Below, piece after piece: positions 53,078-63,721 of a DNA stretch of 64,000 bases. The translations under genes and the position numbers were made by a program. Below the pieces are notes generated by a model. It saw nothing but the letters and a program-made list of their open reading frames with translations, was not told the origin of the DNA and made no database searches. Position 1 is the first letter of the stretch, and every line of letters begins with the position of its first letter. The DNA is from Zymoseptoria tritici IPO323 (lineage: Eukaryota; Ascomycota; Dothideomycetes; Mycosphaerellales; Mycosphaerellaceae), in assembly GCF_000219625.1 (NCBI RefSeq), contig NC_018209.1:992001-1056000 (forward strand), given 5' to 3'.

Positions 53078-53478
53078 TTACTGCGAAGCATTCTGTTGCG
53101 CAGCCTCCGCGTTCGCCGTCTCGACAGATCTCAATTCCTGCTGCTTGCCGTTCTGTGTGTCAACCGTCAGCATTTCCGCTGTATGTTATGAATCCCTCCT
53201 CATCTCCGCTGCGTCCAGCCAATCCTCGGCCCAGGGAACATCTCAAGTACGCACCTCCCACTTTGCGAATCGCAGGTCGATCTCTCCTCTCTTCTCGGCC
53301 TTGAGTCTCTGCTCTTCTTTCAATGAGCGACGGACCACGCGGGAGGCGACGGCCAGGTAGCGGTTGTAGCTGTGAGGTCGAATGGTGTTAGTACCCTGGT
53401 GAGGAGTCGACGGACACGGCGCGCAGCAGATGGGTTCGCAACGTACGTGATACCCGCAGCTTTCCACGCGAATGCCAT
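53078..53478 (-). CDS. ATP15: F1 ATP synthase epsilon subunit
   Basis: Three exons: 53447-53478 (32 nt), 53255-53369 and 53078-53152, introns 77 and 102 nt, 73 residues. The spliced protein begins MAFAWKAAGITYNRYLAVAS, followed by RRSLKEEQR and LRFAKWENGKQ, an unmistakable match to the small epsilon subunit of mitochondrial F1 (yeast Atp15, about 62 residues). It has no cleavable presequence, as is usual. It sits at the foot of the central stalk with gamma and delta. No single exon codes a long frame, so automated callers may miss it. Its upstream neighbour, also minus, is complex III subunit QCR2. Confidence 0.92.
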
Positions 53479-53761
53479 TGTGTGTGTTTGTGGTGGGTTT
53501 TGAGATGGTGTGGTGGTTGATCGCTGATCTCTGCGATTCAATGGTGAGAGCTCGAGTTGCAGTCTGTGGCTTCCAGCTGACGCCCGGGAATGTCCGATCA
53601 CGTGACTGTAAGAAAGCGGGAGAGACAGCCCTGAAGAACGACAAGGAGAACGCCGTCTGTCTTGTTAAATAAATTTACACAGCTGAACGTGCAGGCTTTG
53701 TACTGGTACAGCTCAATATCTGCGGCACTAGAACACAACAGAACCCTCTATCGTACTTTAT

Positions 53762-55238
53762 TTACACCTTCAATCCCATTTCCTCTGCGTATGGTAGAAC
53801 ATAAAGATCACCAACGGTGCTTACGGAGGCCTTGTTCTCCAATGCCTCCTTCGCGGCCTGCTTCACCTTCTCAAGAGTGACACCATCAATCGCAGATGCG
53901 ACCTGGTCAATCTGGTATGCCTTTCCGTCACGGATCAGACCCGTACCAGTGAGCTCAATGCCTGCTTGCGTGGCGGAGCCCTTCTCAAGCTCCCGGAATT
54001 TGGCGAGCGCCTTGGCCTTGTTGAAGTCCTCCTCGGAGATGTTCTTTGAGGCACCCTTGAGGGCCTCAACAACCTTGGGCGCGGTCGATCGAATGTCGGA
54101 AGCAGAGCCGTTCAGGCTGATGGTGAGAAGGCCGGCGTCGGAGTAGATGACAGACTTGGTGGAGATGTGAAGAAGTGGTGCTTCTTGCGCTGCTTTTCCG
54201 AGGAGAGAGAAACCTGGCGACCACTTGATGCTTGATTCACCTCCCAACAGCGAAGCGAGAACAGCGACTTCTGGCTTGAAGAATGAGCCGGTGATGGTGC
54301 TGGAGCCTGAGAAGCCAAGGACGACGGAGTTGCCACCAGCGTGAGCGATACGCTCCTCACCACCGTAGTACTTGGACTGCTCGGACTTGATCTCAGCAGC
54401 GGCCGAAGCAGGCACATCGGTAAAGAACTCGCCAACCCATTTGCTGAGAGCGCCGTCCTCCACACCGTTGGCTACAACGGCGAAGTTGGGCTTTGAGTAG
54501 GCAGAGGCGGCAAACTCGGTGAGGGAGTCGGCATCGAGGTACTTCTTGAACGGAGTGGACGAAGTGGGCGAGAGGGGAGCGCCGAGTCCTCGGTGGAAGG
54601 CAAGGCCATGAGCGCTGTCAGTAGCCAGGGCAAGGGTGTTTCCGAGGTGCTTCTTCATGTTCAACTCCATGAGCGGATGGATCTCCTCGTGCAAAACGTA
54701 TGCTGCGATGTTGTCAATGATCTGTACTCCATCCCATGCTCTTGTCCAATGCTACTAACGCTGGTATTTCGTGCGGGTCGCGACCTCGGCGAGGAGCTCG
54801 ACAAAGTATGGTAGGTCATCGCGGAGGAACTTGACTCCAACGACAATGTTCTCGCGGGTGTGGTATCGCTGGAGCTCGGCGCCGAGAAGTTCTGATTCGC
54901 GTTGTATCCGCAGGGTCGATCGTCTCTCGGTGGTCTGTATCACTGGTTAGTCGGCCCAAGCATTGGTTTTCGTCGCGGGCTCTTCTCACCCTGAACGCAT
55001 AGCGCTCGAGTCCTTCTGCGAGACCTGGAGCGAACTCGTATCGGGTACCGGCCTTCGCGACCAAAGCCAGAGTCGTTACGGGACCGGCCTGGTCTCTGCT
55101 GGCGACCTTGAGTCCGTTGACGTCGCTGGTCTGGTAATTGAGAGAACCGGACGCCGCGGCATAGCCCCGAGTCGGCTGCTGATGCGCGCGGCGGAGCGCA
55201 CGCTGAGCCTGTCTGGAGATAGCGGAGCGCGAGAGCAT
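53762..55238 (-). CDS. QCR2: Cytochrome bc1 complex core protein 2
   Basis: Three exons (54990-55238, 54760-54934, 53762-54702), introns 55 and 57 nt, 454 residues. The presequence is MLSRSAISRQAQRALRRAHQ, rich in Arg and Ser. The M16-type fold follows: GPVTTLALVAKAGTRYE, LAEGLERYAFRTTERRS across the first junction, and ELLGAELQRYHTRENIVVG. The inverted zinc motif of active processing peptidases is degenerate, as expected for the Qcr2 core. The C-terminal half contains the second inactive M16 domain and ends EEMGLKV. It is a matrix-side structural subunit of respiratory complex III. The second intron has a GTTAGT donor, less common but well placed. Confidence 0.9.
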
Positions 55239-55573
55239 GATGGTATAGAGCCCTCGCGGGTGTTGGACAGGCTATGGGCGAGCAATGGGTGGTTGTGATG
55301 TGCTTGAAGTTCGTACAAAGTCGGAGTATGCGCTGACCAGCAAGTGCCAAGCTCGACGTGATTGGGCAAGAGCGATGGATTCTCTTCACCTAGCGGCGGT
55401 CAGTGTCACCTCTCGCCGAACTTCATTATTCTCATTGTCCCGCAAATTCGACCAAAAGGCAGAGTTACTCGCTGGCATCTTTATGTCGGCGCTGCACTCA
55501 TGCGCAAACGTCGACGGTAGCAACACGAACAACTCTTGACGACGTGAGAGGTCTCAAGAGTTTTTTCCGCATC
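55239..55573. promoter_or_regulatory. Bidirectional promoter, QCR2 / RPC82
   Basis: About 335 bp between divergent ATGs. No specific element could be named. Confidence 0.4.
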
Positions 55574-57695
55574 ATGGCACAGGTAGGTCATACTCTGCTT
55601 CATCCTGGAATGCGGCTGGAATTTGGCAGAACGGTGACTGACATGTCCTCCAGCGACTTCAAGAACTGTGCACGCTTTTGGTGCAAGATGCCTATGGCCA
55701 TACCTCTGCCGTATGCAAACGCCTCTGATCTTATATGGTCAATCGCTGGTCTAACAAGAAAAAAAGCAAATCTTCTCGACTCTCGCAGAAAATGGCCGCC
55801 TCGCGCGAGCTCGGCTGCAACAGATCACTCGCATTCCCGCCCGTCAACTCCGCCACGCCCTTACGATCCTCGTGCAGCAACACATTCTCCTCTATTCTAC
55901 CTCCGACGATCAAGCTATTGCTTTCTACCAAGTGGACTGGCGCAATACATACTATCTCCTCCGAGCGAATCGCATCATCACGTGCGTCGAAGAGCGGTAC
56001 GGTGAAGGTGCTGGTCAAATTATTACCACTATTCTCCAGCTTGGACATGTTCGTGTTGGAGATCTGGCCCAAGCATTTGATGTTGGTGACCATGTCAGCC
56101 ACGAGAAAGAGAATGGGACCTATGACAACCCGCTGAACCGCGAAGGAAGTGCTAAGACGAATGGGGTGGATAGCCAGCCTGGCCATGGCAAGATTACCAG
56201 TGTCGGACAATTCCACGATACACTACGCACATTACTTGTCGACGGATTTTTGAACAAATTCCAGAAGAGGTCTTACATGCCGTCTGCAGACCTACAAACC
56301 GAGATGGAGGAACAAGTCATTAGCGAACAATTTCCGGATCGTAAAGTCACAGGAGGAAAGAAGCAGGGCGAGTTCAGGAGTGCAGTCAATATGCTCAAGC
56401 GCAAATGCCGGGAAGGCGACGAATTTTCCGAAATCCGTGACACGACCAGAGTAGGGCAAGGCGCTCCGAACAAACGTGCAAAGCTGAATGGCGCGAATAC
56501 CAACGGTGCTGGACATGGCGATCATGGTGTAGGGGATTCTGGTGTCCGACTTCCGGTACTGTGTTGAGGTATCCCAATGCGGATTCCAGTCGCTGACAAC
56601 ATCCAGAACGATATGGTGCTGAAGGTGAATCACGCGCAATGCACATTGGCCTTGCGAAGTCAACGTCTCGAAGAGATGTCTGAATCCTACCTCGGCGGCA
56701 TCACAAGTCATGTCTACGGAGCGTTGCTTCAAGTCCTCGAGGGCAGAAAGCGAGGCAGAGACGACGATATCATCGAGCCAGATCTCGATCCCGGAGACGA
56801 AGAACTAAGACAGCCAACAGCAACAACCTCAGAAGTTGTGGAACTGCTTGATCCGAACTTCGATCTATCGCTGTCCATCAATGGAGCTTCAAGCATGTAC
56901 AAAATCACGAATGGCGACAGCAACGGCAAACCACAAAAGAAGCCAAAAGCTTTCGATCCAGAATTGGAAGAACTTGGCATCAAACAGGAGATGGAATCTG
57001 ATGATGAAGATGACCACCACTTCCCAGGATATTCATCATACGCGGACCGAGAGAAACGATTATGTCTGATTGAGGAGCATCTCAAGCTCCTCGCAGAGCA
57101 TAGCAAGGGATTTTGCACACGAGTTGGCAACGCAGGCCACGGCGAGTGGCGGGTCAACTTTCCAGCACTTACGAAGACATTGATTCAAAATGACATCGAC
57201 GCGACTATCATGGCACGCTTCGGCAAGGTCCACACGCGGATCACACGACTTCTCCGCGAACGAGGCCGGCTGGACGAGAAGCAAGTGGCCTCATTCTCCA
57301 TGATGCGCATCAAAGACGTGCGTGTCATTTTGACAGAACTCCAGTTCGCGGGACTGGTAGAGGCGCAGGAGGTGCCAAAGGATACCGCACGAACACCAGC
57401 TCGCACAATCTACCTTTGGATACACGATCAAGAGCGGGTGTCGAGTATTCTACTCCAGCAGACCTATCAGGCCATGTCTCGCACCTTTCGTCGTCTGGCC
57501 GTGGAGCGGGAGGCTTACAAAAGCGCCATCGAGCGAGCGGAAATGTATCCCGACTCGTTAAGCCCGAGCGATCGCGACGCTCTCATGCAGTGGCGGGAGA
57601 TTGAGGAGAAGCTGCTCATGCAAGTGCAGCGTATGGACGAGTTGGTGGCATTGTTGCGTGACTTTTCAGGGATGGACACTTCGTTGGTTTCATGA
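55574..57695 (+). CDS. RPC82: RNA polymerase III subunit RPC82 (RPC3)
   Basis: Four exons: 55574-55582 (only 9 nt, coding Met-Ala-Gln), 55654-55710, 55767-56555 and 56607-57695; introns 71, 56 and 51 nt; 647 residues. Splicing gives QRLQELCTLLVQDAYGHTSA then QIFSTLAENGRLARARLQQI and IPARQLRHALTILVQQHILL, the first winged helix of Rpc82. Later blocks are VNHAQCTLALRSQRLEE and the C-terminal winged helices with LLRERGRLDEKQVASFSMM, followed by a coiled coil near the end. A disordered insert (residues about 235-285) is Asn/Gly/Lys-rich. With Rpc31 and Rpc34 it forms the Pol III initiation subcomplex. The acceptor before 55767 follows a purine run instead of pyrimidines, which makes automatic prediction error-prone. 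Confidence 0.9.
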
Positions 57696-58162
57696 GGAGC
57701 AAAAAGCAGTCAGGAGAAGTCAGCCAGGATTGAGCATGATACCCCAGTGAATACGGACGGGCAGGATTTGCTTTCATGAACATTGTCCCGGCGTTGACTG
57801 ACGAGGCAGCCGGGCATTGAGGATAAAGTGCTTGTGACAGGGCATGGTCACGGTGTGACTTCAGGGGAAAAGTTGATTTGAGGATGCGCCAGCAATGAAT
57901 GCTCGGCATGAGCCATGATACCACTGTACATGTTATCTCAACATTATTACCGCTCGGATAGTGAGCTGGTGTGATGTACATACTCCACAATAACAAGCAA
58001 TTGCTTATGCGTCACGTCAGATTCCGGGCTGTTTTGTGCCTTCACTCTCGACCTTTAGATTTTTTGCATCTACTACCAGTCTGTACATCATGGCATCGCT
58101 GCCGGGTATCTTCCCAAGTCTCCCATTTACAGTCGTCTATCCTTCCCATTCCATCTAGACGT
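57696..58162. other. Convergent intergenic region
   Basis: About 467 bp between RPC82 and the THEM6-like gene. No feature seen. Confidence 0.45.
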
Positions 58163-59321
58163 CTACCAATAATCTCCAAATTTGCCCAACACATCCCCTC
58201 CCCTCAGTTCCCCATGGATCCCACCCAATGCATCAAAATGACTCGCCAGCTCCAAACCCCTCAGTCTCTCATTCTCCATATCATCCCACGTCCACTCCTC
58301 ATCTTCTTGGGCCTCGCCTCCTTTGACACCCGCCAACCTCGACCTCAACTCCTTCGACATATTCTCCTCCTTTCCTCCTTTCTCTCCACTCGGCGTCGCC
58401 GGCTCAAACAACGGCGTACCAGAACTCGTCCCCGAAGCCTCTTCCGTTCGCGGCGGATAACCCACACCAGCAGGTCGCGGCGGAAGAAGACGTGATCGCT
58501 CGAGCACGATTTCCGGATTGATAGTCAATCGACCCTTCTTGAAGACATAGCGAGACAAGCTCGTGGCGAAGATGTATTTCGTCAAGTCCTCCTCCTGCTC
58601 TCCGTTCTTCTTTCCCGCTGTACCCTTCTTCTCGCGATTCTTCCACGGTTGCAGAACATAGGAGTCCGGCTTGATAGCTCCCTTCTTGACGATGTGTGAA
58701 ACGACGTACAACCACTTCCGATCCCAGCTCTGTACTCTAGTGTATATCTCGAATTGCTGCAATGGTTCGATTTGCCGTTGGAAGAAACACGTCACGCCTC
58801 CGAGGGCGACGATGTACTGGCCCTTGGCTTCGACGTTGGACTTGGGTAGACCTTCCTGGTCGCCGCGGCGAAGACGTGCGATTCCTTCGCGGGTAATGGC
58901 GGAGACGTGGTGGGCACGCGCGACGTCCAGGTCGGCGAAGTAGGTCGAATTGGATTTGTGGAAGTTGTAGTCGCAGTCGTAGGGGGTATTGTAGGACTGA
59001 GTGATGAGTGGAGCGAAGAGGTGTTTCGGTCGGATCGGGGTTTTTTGGAAGTAGATTTGGTAGATGATGCCGCGCAGGACGCGGAGCTGTGAGAAGGAAA
59101 AACATTGTCAGTCCAGAGGCCAAGTCGATGAGCTGGGAGCGAGGCAATATTGCACTTACATGCCAGAATCCCGGGAGATGCTTCAAGTTGGCGAGAGCGA
59201 ACGCTGCTGCCGCGAGTTTGAGCATGTTGGTGCCGGCTCCGAAGTGTCGTGCAGTGTAGACCACCAGACCAGCAACGGTCAGAGTCGCTGCCACTGCTGG
59301 CAGTCTTGTCACGCCGGACAT
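58163..59321 (-). CDS. THEM6-like hotdog-fold thioesterase-family protein
   Basis: Two exons: 59160-59321 and 58163-59086, intron 73 nt, 361 residues. Two hydrophobic stretches near the N-terminus (LPAVAATLTVAGLVVYTA and LKLAAAAFALANL) suggest membrane attachment. The hotdog core reads YDCDYNFHKSNSTYFADLDV, then GQYIVALGGVTCFFQRQIEP and QSWDRKWLYVVSHIVKKG, as in THEM6/UPF0670 proteins and the fungal thioesterase-like family. Residues about 200-220 form a Lys-rich insert and about 260-330 a disordered acidic region before a conserved-looking end (HFDALGGIHGELRG). Hotdog proteins usually hydrolyse acyl-thioesters, but activity of this branch is not established. Confidence 0.8.
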
Positions 59322-60450
59322 TGTGTAGAGAGCTCCAGATATGTGTACTCGGCAAGCGGCTTCGTCTGATTCGGGCCAGGAAGCTGTCGAGTACGTCTTG
59401 ACTTGTATATTGGACAATCTTTGTTCGACAGTGATCTTCTGGCCGGATACCTTGTCAGTTCTCCTCGTTCTATTCTCCCGCACGATCGAACAATTGAACG
59501 CGTTACAGCAAGTGGAAGATGATCAAGAACAAAAGAGCAACCATGGACCACTTTCACTTGTCGTTCTCGCATTCTTGCAATGACCTAATCCTCTATTGCC
59601 GACTGGGATGCTCCCCAAACAGCAAATCGGAACTGTTAGCGGATAATCTAAGCCGAGGCCTTTTAGCAGATCTATATATTTTCGTAGACGCGTTTGGTCT
59701 GCTCGTACACGCTCACGTCACGCGATATATGATCCTGGGTACGGTGGTACGATAGGTCTGCAGTGGAGTTCAGGTGTATTGTTTGGCCAGGTGTTCGATA
59801 GGAAAACTCTCCCTCTGAAGCTCGATTTCAGAACTCTTGGCTCGCCTGTTTGCATGTGACAATCTGCTCGAGCTTCCTGAGATGTCCTTGCAGCAGACAG
59901 ACGGATCATCGGTACTTTCGACTACGAGATCTCTCCATGGGCTGTTCAGCAAGACTGTCTGCTGACAGCTGAATTTCGTTCATTGTTTGAGCACAATCTT
60001 GGGTAAGACACGATTGTCAATCGTGAGTTGAGTGAATATAGATTACATGTGACATCAAGAACTTCGCGTCTTCTTATTGAGCTCTTCTGACCAGACATCC
60101 GTCGTATTTCGGATACCGCACCTGCATTCTGGAGGCATTTCCAGCTGCTCGATGCTGGGCCATTCGCACCGGCCGTCTGAGGTCCTTTGAGAGCATATAG
60201 CCTCTCTTCAAGGAGGCTGATGGCGGCAGCCGATCTCAGCACGGAGATGCATACCCGCAGCTGGAGATCCATGTGTGCCGGATGCACCAGGTCCCATCGC
60301 AAGTGAGCCACAGCTCTTTCCTCCGCTGACGGACGAGCATTGAAGTTCTTCAAAGCAGCCTTGTCTCCCTTCATTGGCAGTTCGCTCTTTGCTGGATGAA
60401 CTGCAAGTCCCTCACTCGAATATCCCTCTCACAAAATCCCTCAAGCCCTC
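59322..60450. other. Intergenic region, about 1.1 kb, with one doubtful ORF
   Basis: Upstream of the THEM6-like gene and downstream of PET100. A minus-strand ATG frame at 59946-60374 (142 codons) begins with a helical, plausible stretch (SAEERAVAHLRWDLVHPAHM) but later looks random and has no family match. I do not call it as a gene. No RNA gene or repeat is seen. Confidence 0.4.
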
Positions 60451-60882
60451 TCACTTCCCCCACCCAAACCACCCCTTAACCCCCTCCACCTTCCTCCCTT
60501 CCTCATCAACCAACTTCGTCGCCTCCAAAATCTCACTCCTAGGCTGCTCCCTCTGAGCCTCCTGATGTTCCGTATGCTCCACACTGCCACCCATCTCCTC
60601 AATCGCCAGTCGTCTCGCCCGCGCCGCAAGTCTCCTCTGCTTCAACCTCGCCAACTCCTCCGCGATCTCCTCCCTCTCGAACGGGATCTGATGCGTCTCG
60701 TCGCGTTTGGGCCAGAAATCGGGGACTGCGAAGCGCGAGTCGAGGTTGATGCCGAAGTAGTACATGAAGCCGATGGGGAACATGATGTACATGCCGAACT
60801 GGTGGGTGGGGTGTTAGTTGAGGGGGTGGTGTGGGTGGGGAGGGGGATGTACTTTGAAGACTTCGAGGTTGGGGCCGCCCAT
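60451..60882 (-). CDS. PET100: Cytochrome c oxidase assembly protein Pet100
   Basis: Two exons: 60853-60882 (30 nt) and 60451-60798, intron 54 nt with a good CTAAC branch site, 125 residues. Splicing gives MGGPNLEVFKFGMYIMFPIG followed by FMYYFGINLDSRFAVPDFWP, a close match to the Pet100 family: a short N-terminal helix that is both targeting signal and membrane anchor, then a hydrophilic domain with KRDETHQIPFEREEI. The C-terminal half is charged coiled coil ending GWFGWGK. Pet100 is an inner-membrane chaperone needed for assembly of complex IV. The 10-codon first exon can be lost by ORF-based callers. Confidence 0.9.
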
Positions 60883-61405
60883 TTTGATGGATTTGAGGGG
60901 AGTTTGTTCTGGAGAGGGTGTGGTGTTGTGGTCGTGAGGATTGTGAGATGATCTGGACGACGATGATGCTGTGAGAGATTCCAGTTCATCGAAGATGACT
61001 CAGCAATTCATGCCTGAGGGCTTGAAGGAGACGGGGAAGGTCACTGCACATTCACATTGATCGCCTTCAGCTGATGGAAATCGCGGGAGTGTAGATGGAT
61101 TTTTGGTACACATTATCATTCCCACTTCCACCAAAGGCACATACATCATCTCAACACTCCGAGCCCGAATCATCTTCCCGTACAGCCATCATCAAGCTGT
61201 GTTCTTGCCCGAGCGCCTCGCTAAAACCCAATCGCTCACTCGTTATGCAGTCGCCCAACGCCCTCGCGAAACCAGTAATCCCATGCCCATCGATCGTACA
61301 GTCCATCGCGTAAACCGTCACCAGCATCACTCCTTTGATCCTTTCGTTGAACCCCTCAAACGCCGTAACCTCCACAAAACACGATCTCAGCCAGTCCATG
61401 CCCTA
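60883..61405. other. Intergenic region, about 520 bp
   Basis: Between PET100 (its promoter side) and the 3' end of the 6-phosphofructo-2-kinase gene, both minus. Small frames only; nothing recognisable. Confidence 0.45.
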
Positions 61406-63721
61406 CTACTGCATATCATCCTCCGCCCTCTTGAGCTCAAAATCAGGACACTCGACAAACCACTCCATGTCCTTATTCCATCGATACGCCTTGAAGTCCA
61501 CACCATAAGGCCTCGGCTCCAAACAATACAACATGCCTAAAGGGACATCCAAATCCGCCACCTCCTCGCGTTTCAAACCCAAGAAATACGCCAGCAGCAC
61601 GCGCGCCACACTACGGTGACCGACAAGCAAGACGTGGTCCATCATGCGCTCCAATTCGACAATCACCGGGCGGAGACGGTTGATGATGTCGAGGTATCCT
61701 TCGCCGCCCGGGCCGGGATAGCGGTAGTGGAGCTTGTCGGCCTTGCGGCTGCGGTATTCCGAGGGGAATTGTGTGGAGATGCAATTGTACGTCAGACCTT
61801 CCATGACGCCGGCGTTGAGTTCGTCGAGCATGCGCATTTGCTTCGAGTCGTATTCGTCGTCGTCAAAGTATTGAGCCGTCTGGATGCTGCGTTTCAACAT
61901 CGAGGTCCAGACGCAGAAGGGTTTGGGCTCGTAGCCGAGTTGTTCGCCTTCAGCATACAAGCTTGCATCCTGAGAGGAGAGCGAGTCGGGAGATTGGGGA
62001 TGGTAGTGCGGGTTCGGAGGTGTCACATCGCCAGGTTGTGGTGGGAAGTGCGTCTTCTTCAGGGTCTCAATTTGCTTGAGATCCCATTCTTTGCGCTTCT
62101 CATTCATGAAGAGAGTGAGAGAGCGGGCGTAAAGTAGTCCCTCGGGAGCCAGATCGCTGTCGCCACCGATTTTGCCTGAGACGTTATCCAAGCTCAAGCC
62201 GTGGCGAGTGATCCAGATCTGGCGTGGTGAGAGGTTGAAGTTGAGGAGGTAGTAGTTGGCCTGCGCCATGAGGAAGCCCTTGATCTGGTGACTGATCACC
62301 TTGCGTCCGACGTCGATCATCTGGATATACGGCATGTTGTTCTTCTCTTCGTACTCTCCAAGTGGGACGTAGGCCTTCTCGTACTCCGCCACTCGCTTCT
62401 TGAAATCTGCGAGTGCGACAGTGGGATCCATCTCTTTATAATCCGGTCCCTGTAACTTCAACCGCATATTGGACTCCAGAAGATCCTGATCAACACATCT
62501 CGACTCCAAGAACAGCACATTCAACTGAGGACCCGCTCGTTCCCGGATGCGATCCATAATCATCTTCCGACGCTCAGCGGTGCTGTTGGTAGCATCGAGA
62601 ATTCCAACACTGCCCTCGCCATCGAGAATGTAGTCGAGGAGCTCATCAAGCGTCTCCCGTGCCACTTGCTCTCGTATTTGCGCCGCTTTCTTGTTGCTTG
62701 GGTCGAAGAATGAAGAATTCTGTTCCATGGCCTCTTCGTCCTCCTCTGGCTCCTCCACTTCAGGAACGTCCGAGGAGAGAACCTTGGTAGCGAGGCTAGG
62801 CTGTCGTTCCAACTTCCCCATCTCAGGCTCGCGTGAATCGTTCGGGACCATGGAATTACTTCGAGAAGAAATGGGCGTGGCCGGAGCAGACAGCCTCGTG
62901 TCGCCATTGAGGATGATTTGCGCGACCGATGGGCGGTGTCCAGGTGATAGAGGACTTTGTGTTGATTGCTGGTGAAGTCCAGGCGAAGTTGTGGTGTTGA
63001 CACTCATGCTTCGGGAGTTCTTTCGACTGTCCCGCCCGTTCTGACTCTTAGTCTTCTCGAGGTGATTTGGCCCACCAGCTACGACACGGCGTCTCTCTCC
63101 AACGTTGAAGATTTTGGTATCGAACTGCAGCCAGTTGAAATATCTTGTAATCTTCTTCGTGATATAACTCTTTCCTCGAGCTGGCAACCCAACCATGACA
63201 ATCACCAACTTCGACCCAACATCAATCTTCGCGATCCGTCCATCTGGTGAAACCTTGCTCTTTGTCAATCCGGGAACATCGAGGGTCGTCGGTCTTATTC
63301 GCGGTGTCGACGTTCCAGAATTTTGTCGAAGAGGCATTGGCATTGGGAGCTTGATGATGGCAGGTGGGTCACTCTCGGGGTTGCTTGTAGGCGCAGACTT
63401 GCCCAAACCTCCGTTCAGCAAGGGGCTGCTCGGTGCGGTAGTAGCAGGTGTGTCGTTCATCGCCATCGTTGCGCCGGTGCCGTCCTGGAGCTGACCTTTC
63501 AAGGCAGCCCCAAGAGAGCCCTTCGCGTGTGTCGGAGGTTGCTTCTTCTGCTCAGACCGTGACTCCAATTGCCTCTGACTGTTGCCATCCTCTTCACTGC
63601 CGCCTCGTTGGTGGCTCAGTGTCTTCCCGAGTTGGTTCCGCAATTGATCGAATTGTTTCTCGTGGTTCTCGTCGGGCGTCACGCCGCCGCTGGAAGAAGC
63701 GGAGTTGCTGTTGGAAGCCAT
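61406..63721 (-). CDS. 6-phosphofructo-2-kinase / fructose-2,6-bisphosphatase
   Basis: Intronless, 771 residues. The first 165 residues are Ser/Pro/Gln-rich and probably regulatory and disordered. The kinase domain starts with SKLVIVMVGLPARGKSYITK at about 170-190 (P-loop), and is interrupted by a Ser-rich insert at about 230-345. Its C-terminal part includes SVGILDATNSTAERRKMIMD. The bisphosphatase (histidine phosphatase) domain has ITRHGLSLDN at about 504, the Glu in NAGVMEGLTY, and the second His in LLVGHRSVARVLLAYFLG at about 703. Because both catalytic His are present, the phosphatase may be active, unlike yeast Pfk26 where the first His is lost. It sets levels of fructose-2,6-bisphosphate, the activator of glycolysis. 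Confidence 0.9.
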   Translation of the reverse strand: MASNSNSASSSGGVTPDENHEKQFDQLRNQLGKTLSHQRGGSEEDGNSQRQLESRSEQKKQPPTHAKGSLGAALKGQLQDGTGATMAMNDTPATTAPSSPLLNGGLGKSAPTSNPESDPPAIIKLPMPMPLRQNSGTSTPRIRPTTLDVPGLTKSKVSPDGRIAKIDVGSKLVIVMVGLPARGKSYITKKITRYFNWLQFDTKIFNVGERRRVVAGGPNHLEKTKSQNGRDSRKNSRSMSVNTTTSPGLHQQSTQSPLSPGHRPSVAQIILNGDTRLSAPATPISSRSNSMVPNDSREPEMGKLERQPSLATKVLSSDVPEVEEPEEDEEAMEQNSSFFDPSNKKAAQIREQVARETLDELLDYILDGEGSVGILDATNSTAERRKMIMDRIRERAGPQLNVLFLESRCVDQDLLESNMRLKLQGPDYKEMDPTVALADFKKRVAEYEKAYVPLGEYEEKNNMPYIQMIDVGRKVISHQIKGFLMAQANYYLLNFNLSPRQIWITRHGLSLDNVSGKIGGDSDLAPEGLLYARSLTLFMNEKRKEWDLKQIETLKKTHFPPQPGDVTPPNPHYHPQSPDSLSSQDASLYAEGEQLGYEPKPFCVWTSMLKRSIQTAQYFDDDEYDSKQMRMLDELNAGVMEGLTYNCISTQFPSEYRSRKADKLHYRYPGPGGEGYLDIINRLRPVIVELERMMDHVLLVGHRSVARVLLAYFLGLKREEVADLDVPLGMLYCLEPRPYGVDFKAYRWNKDMEWFVECPDFELKRAEDDMQ

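Noticed and set aside
59946..60374. 142-codon minus-strand ORF as a gene
   Set aside because: The second half looks random, there is no family match, and no splice structure improves it.
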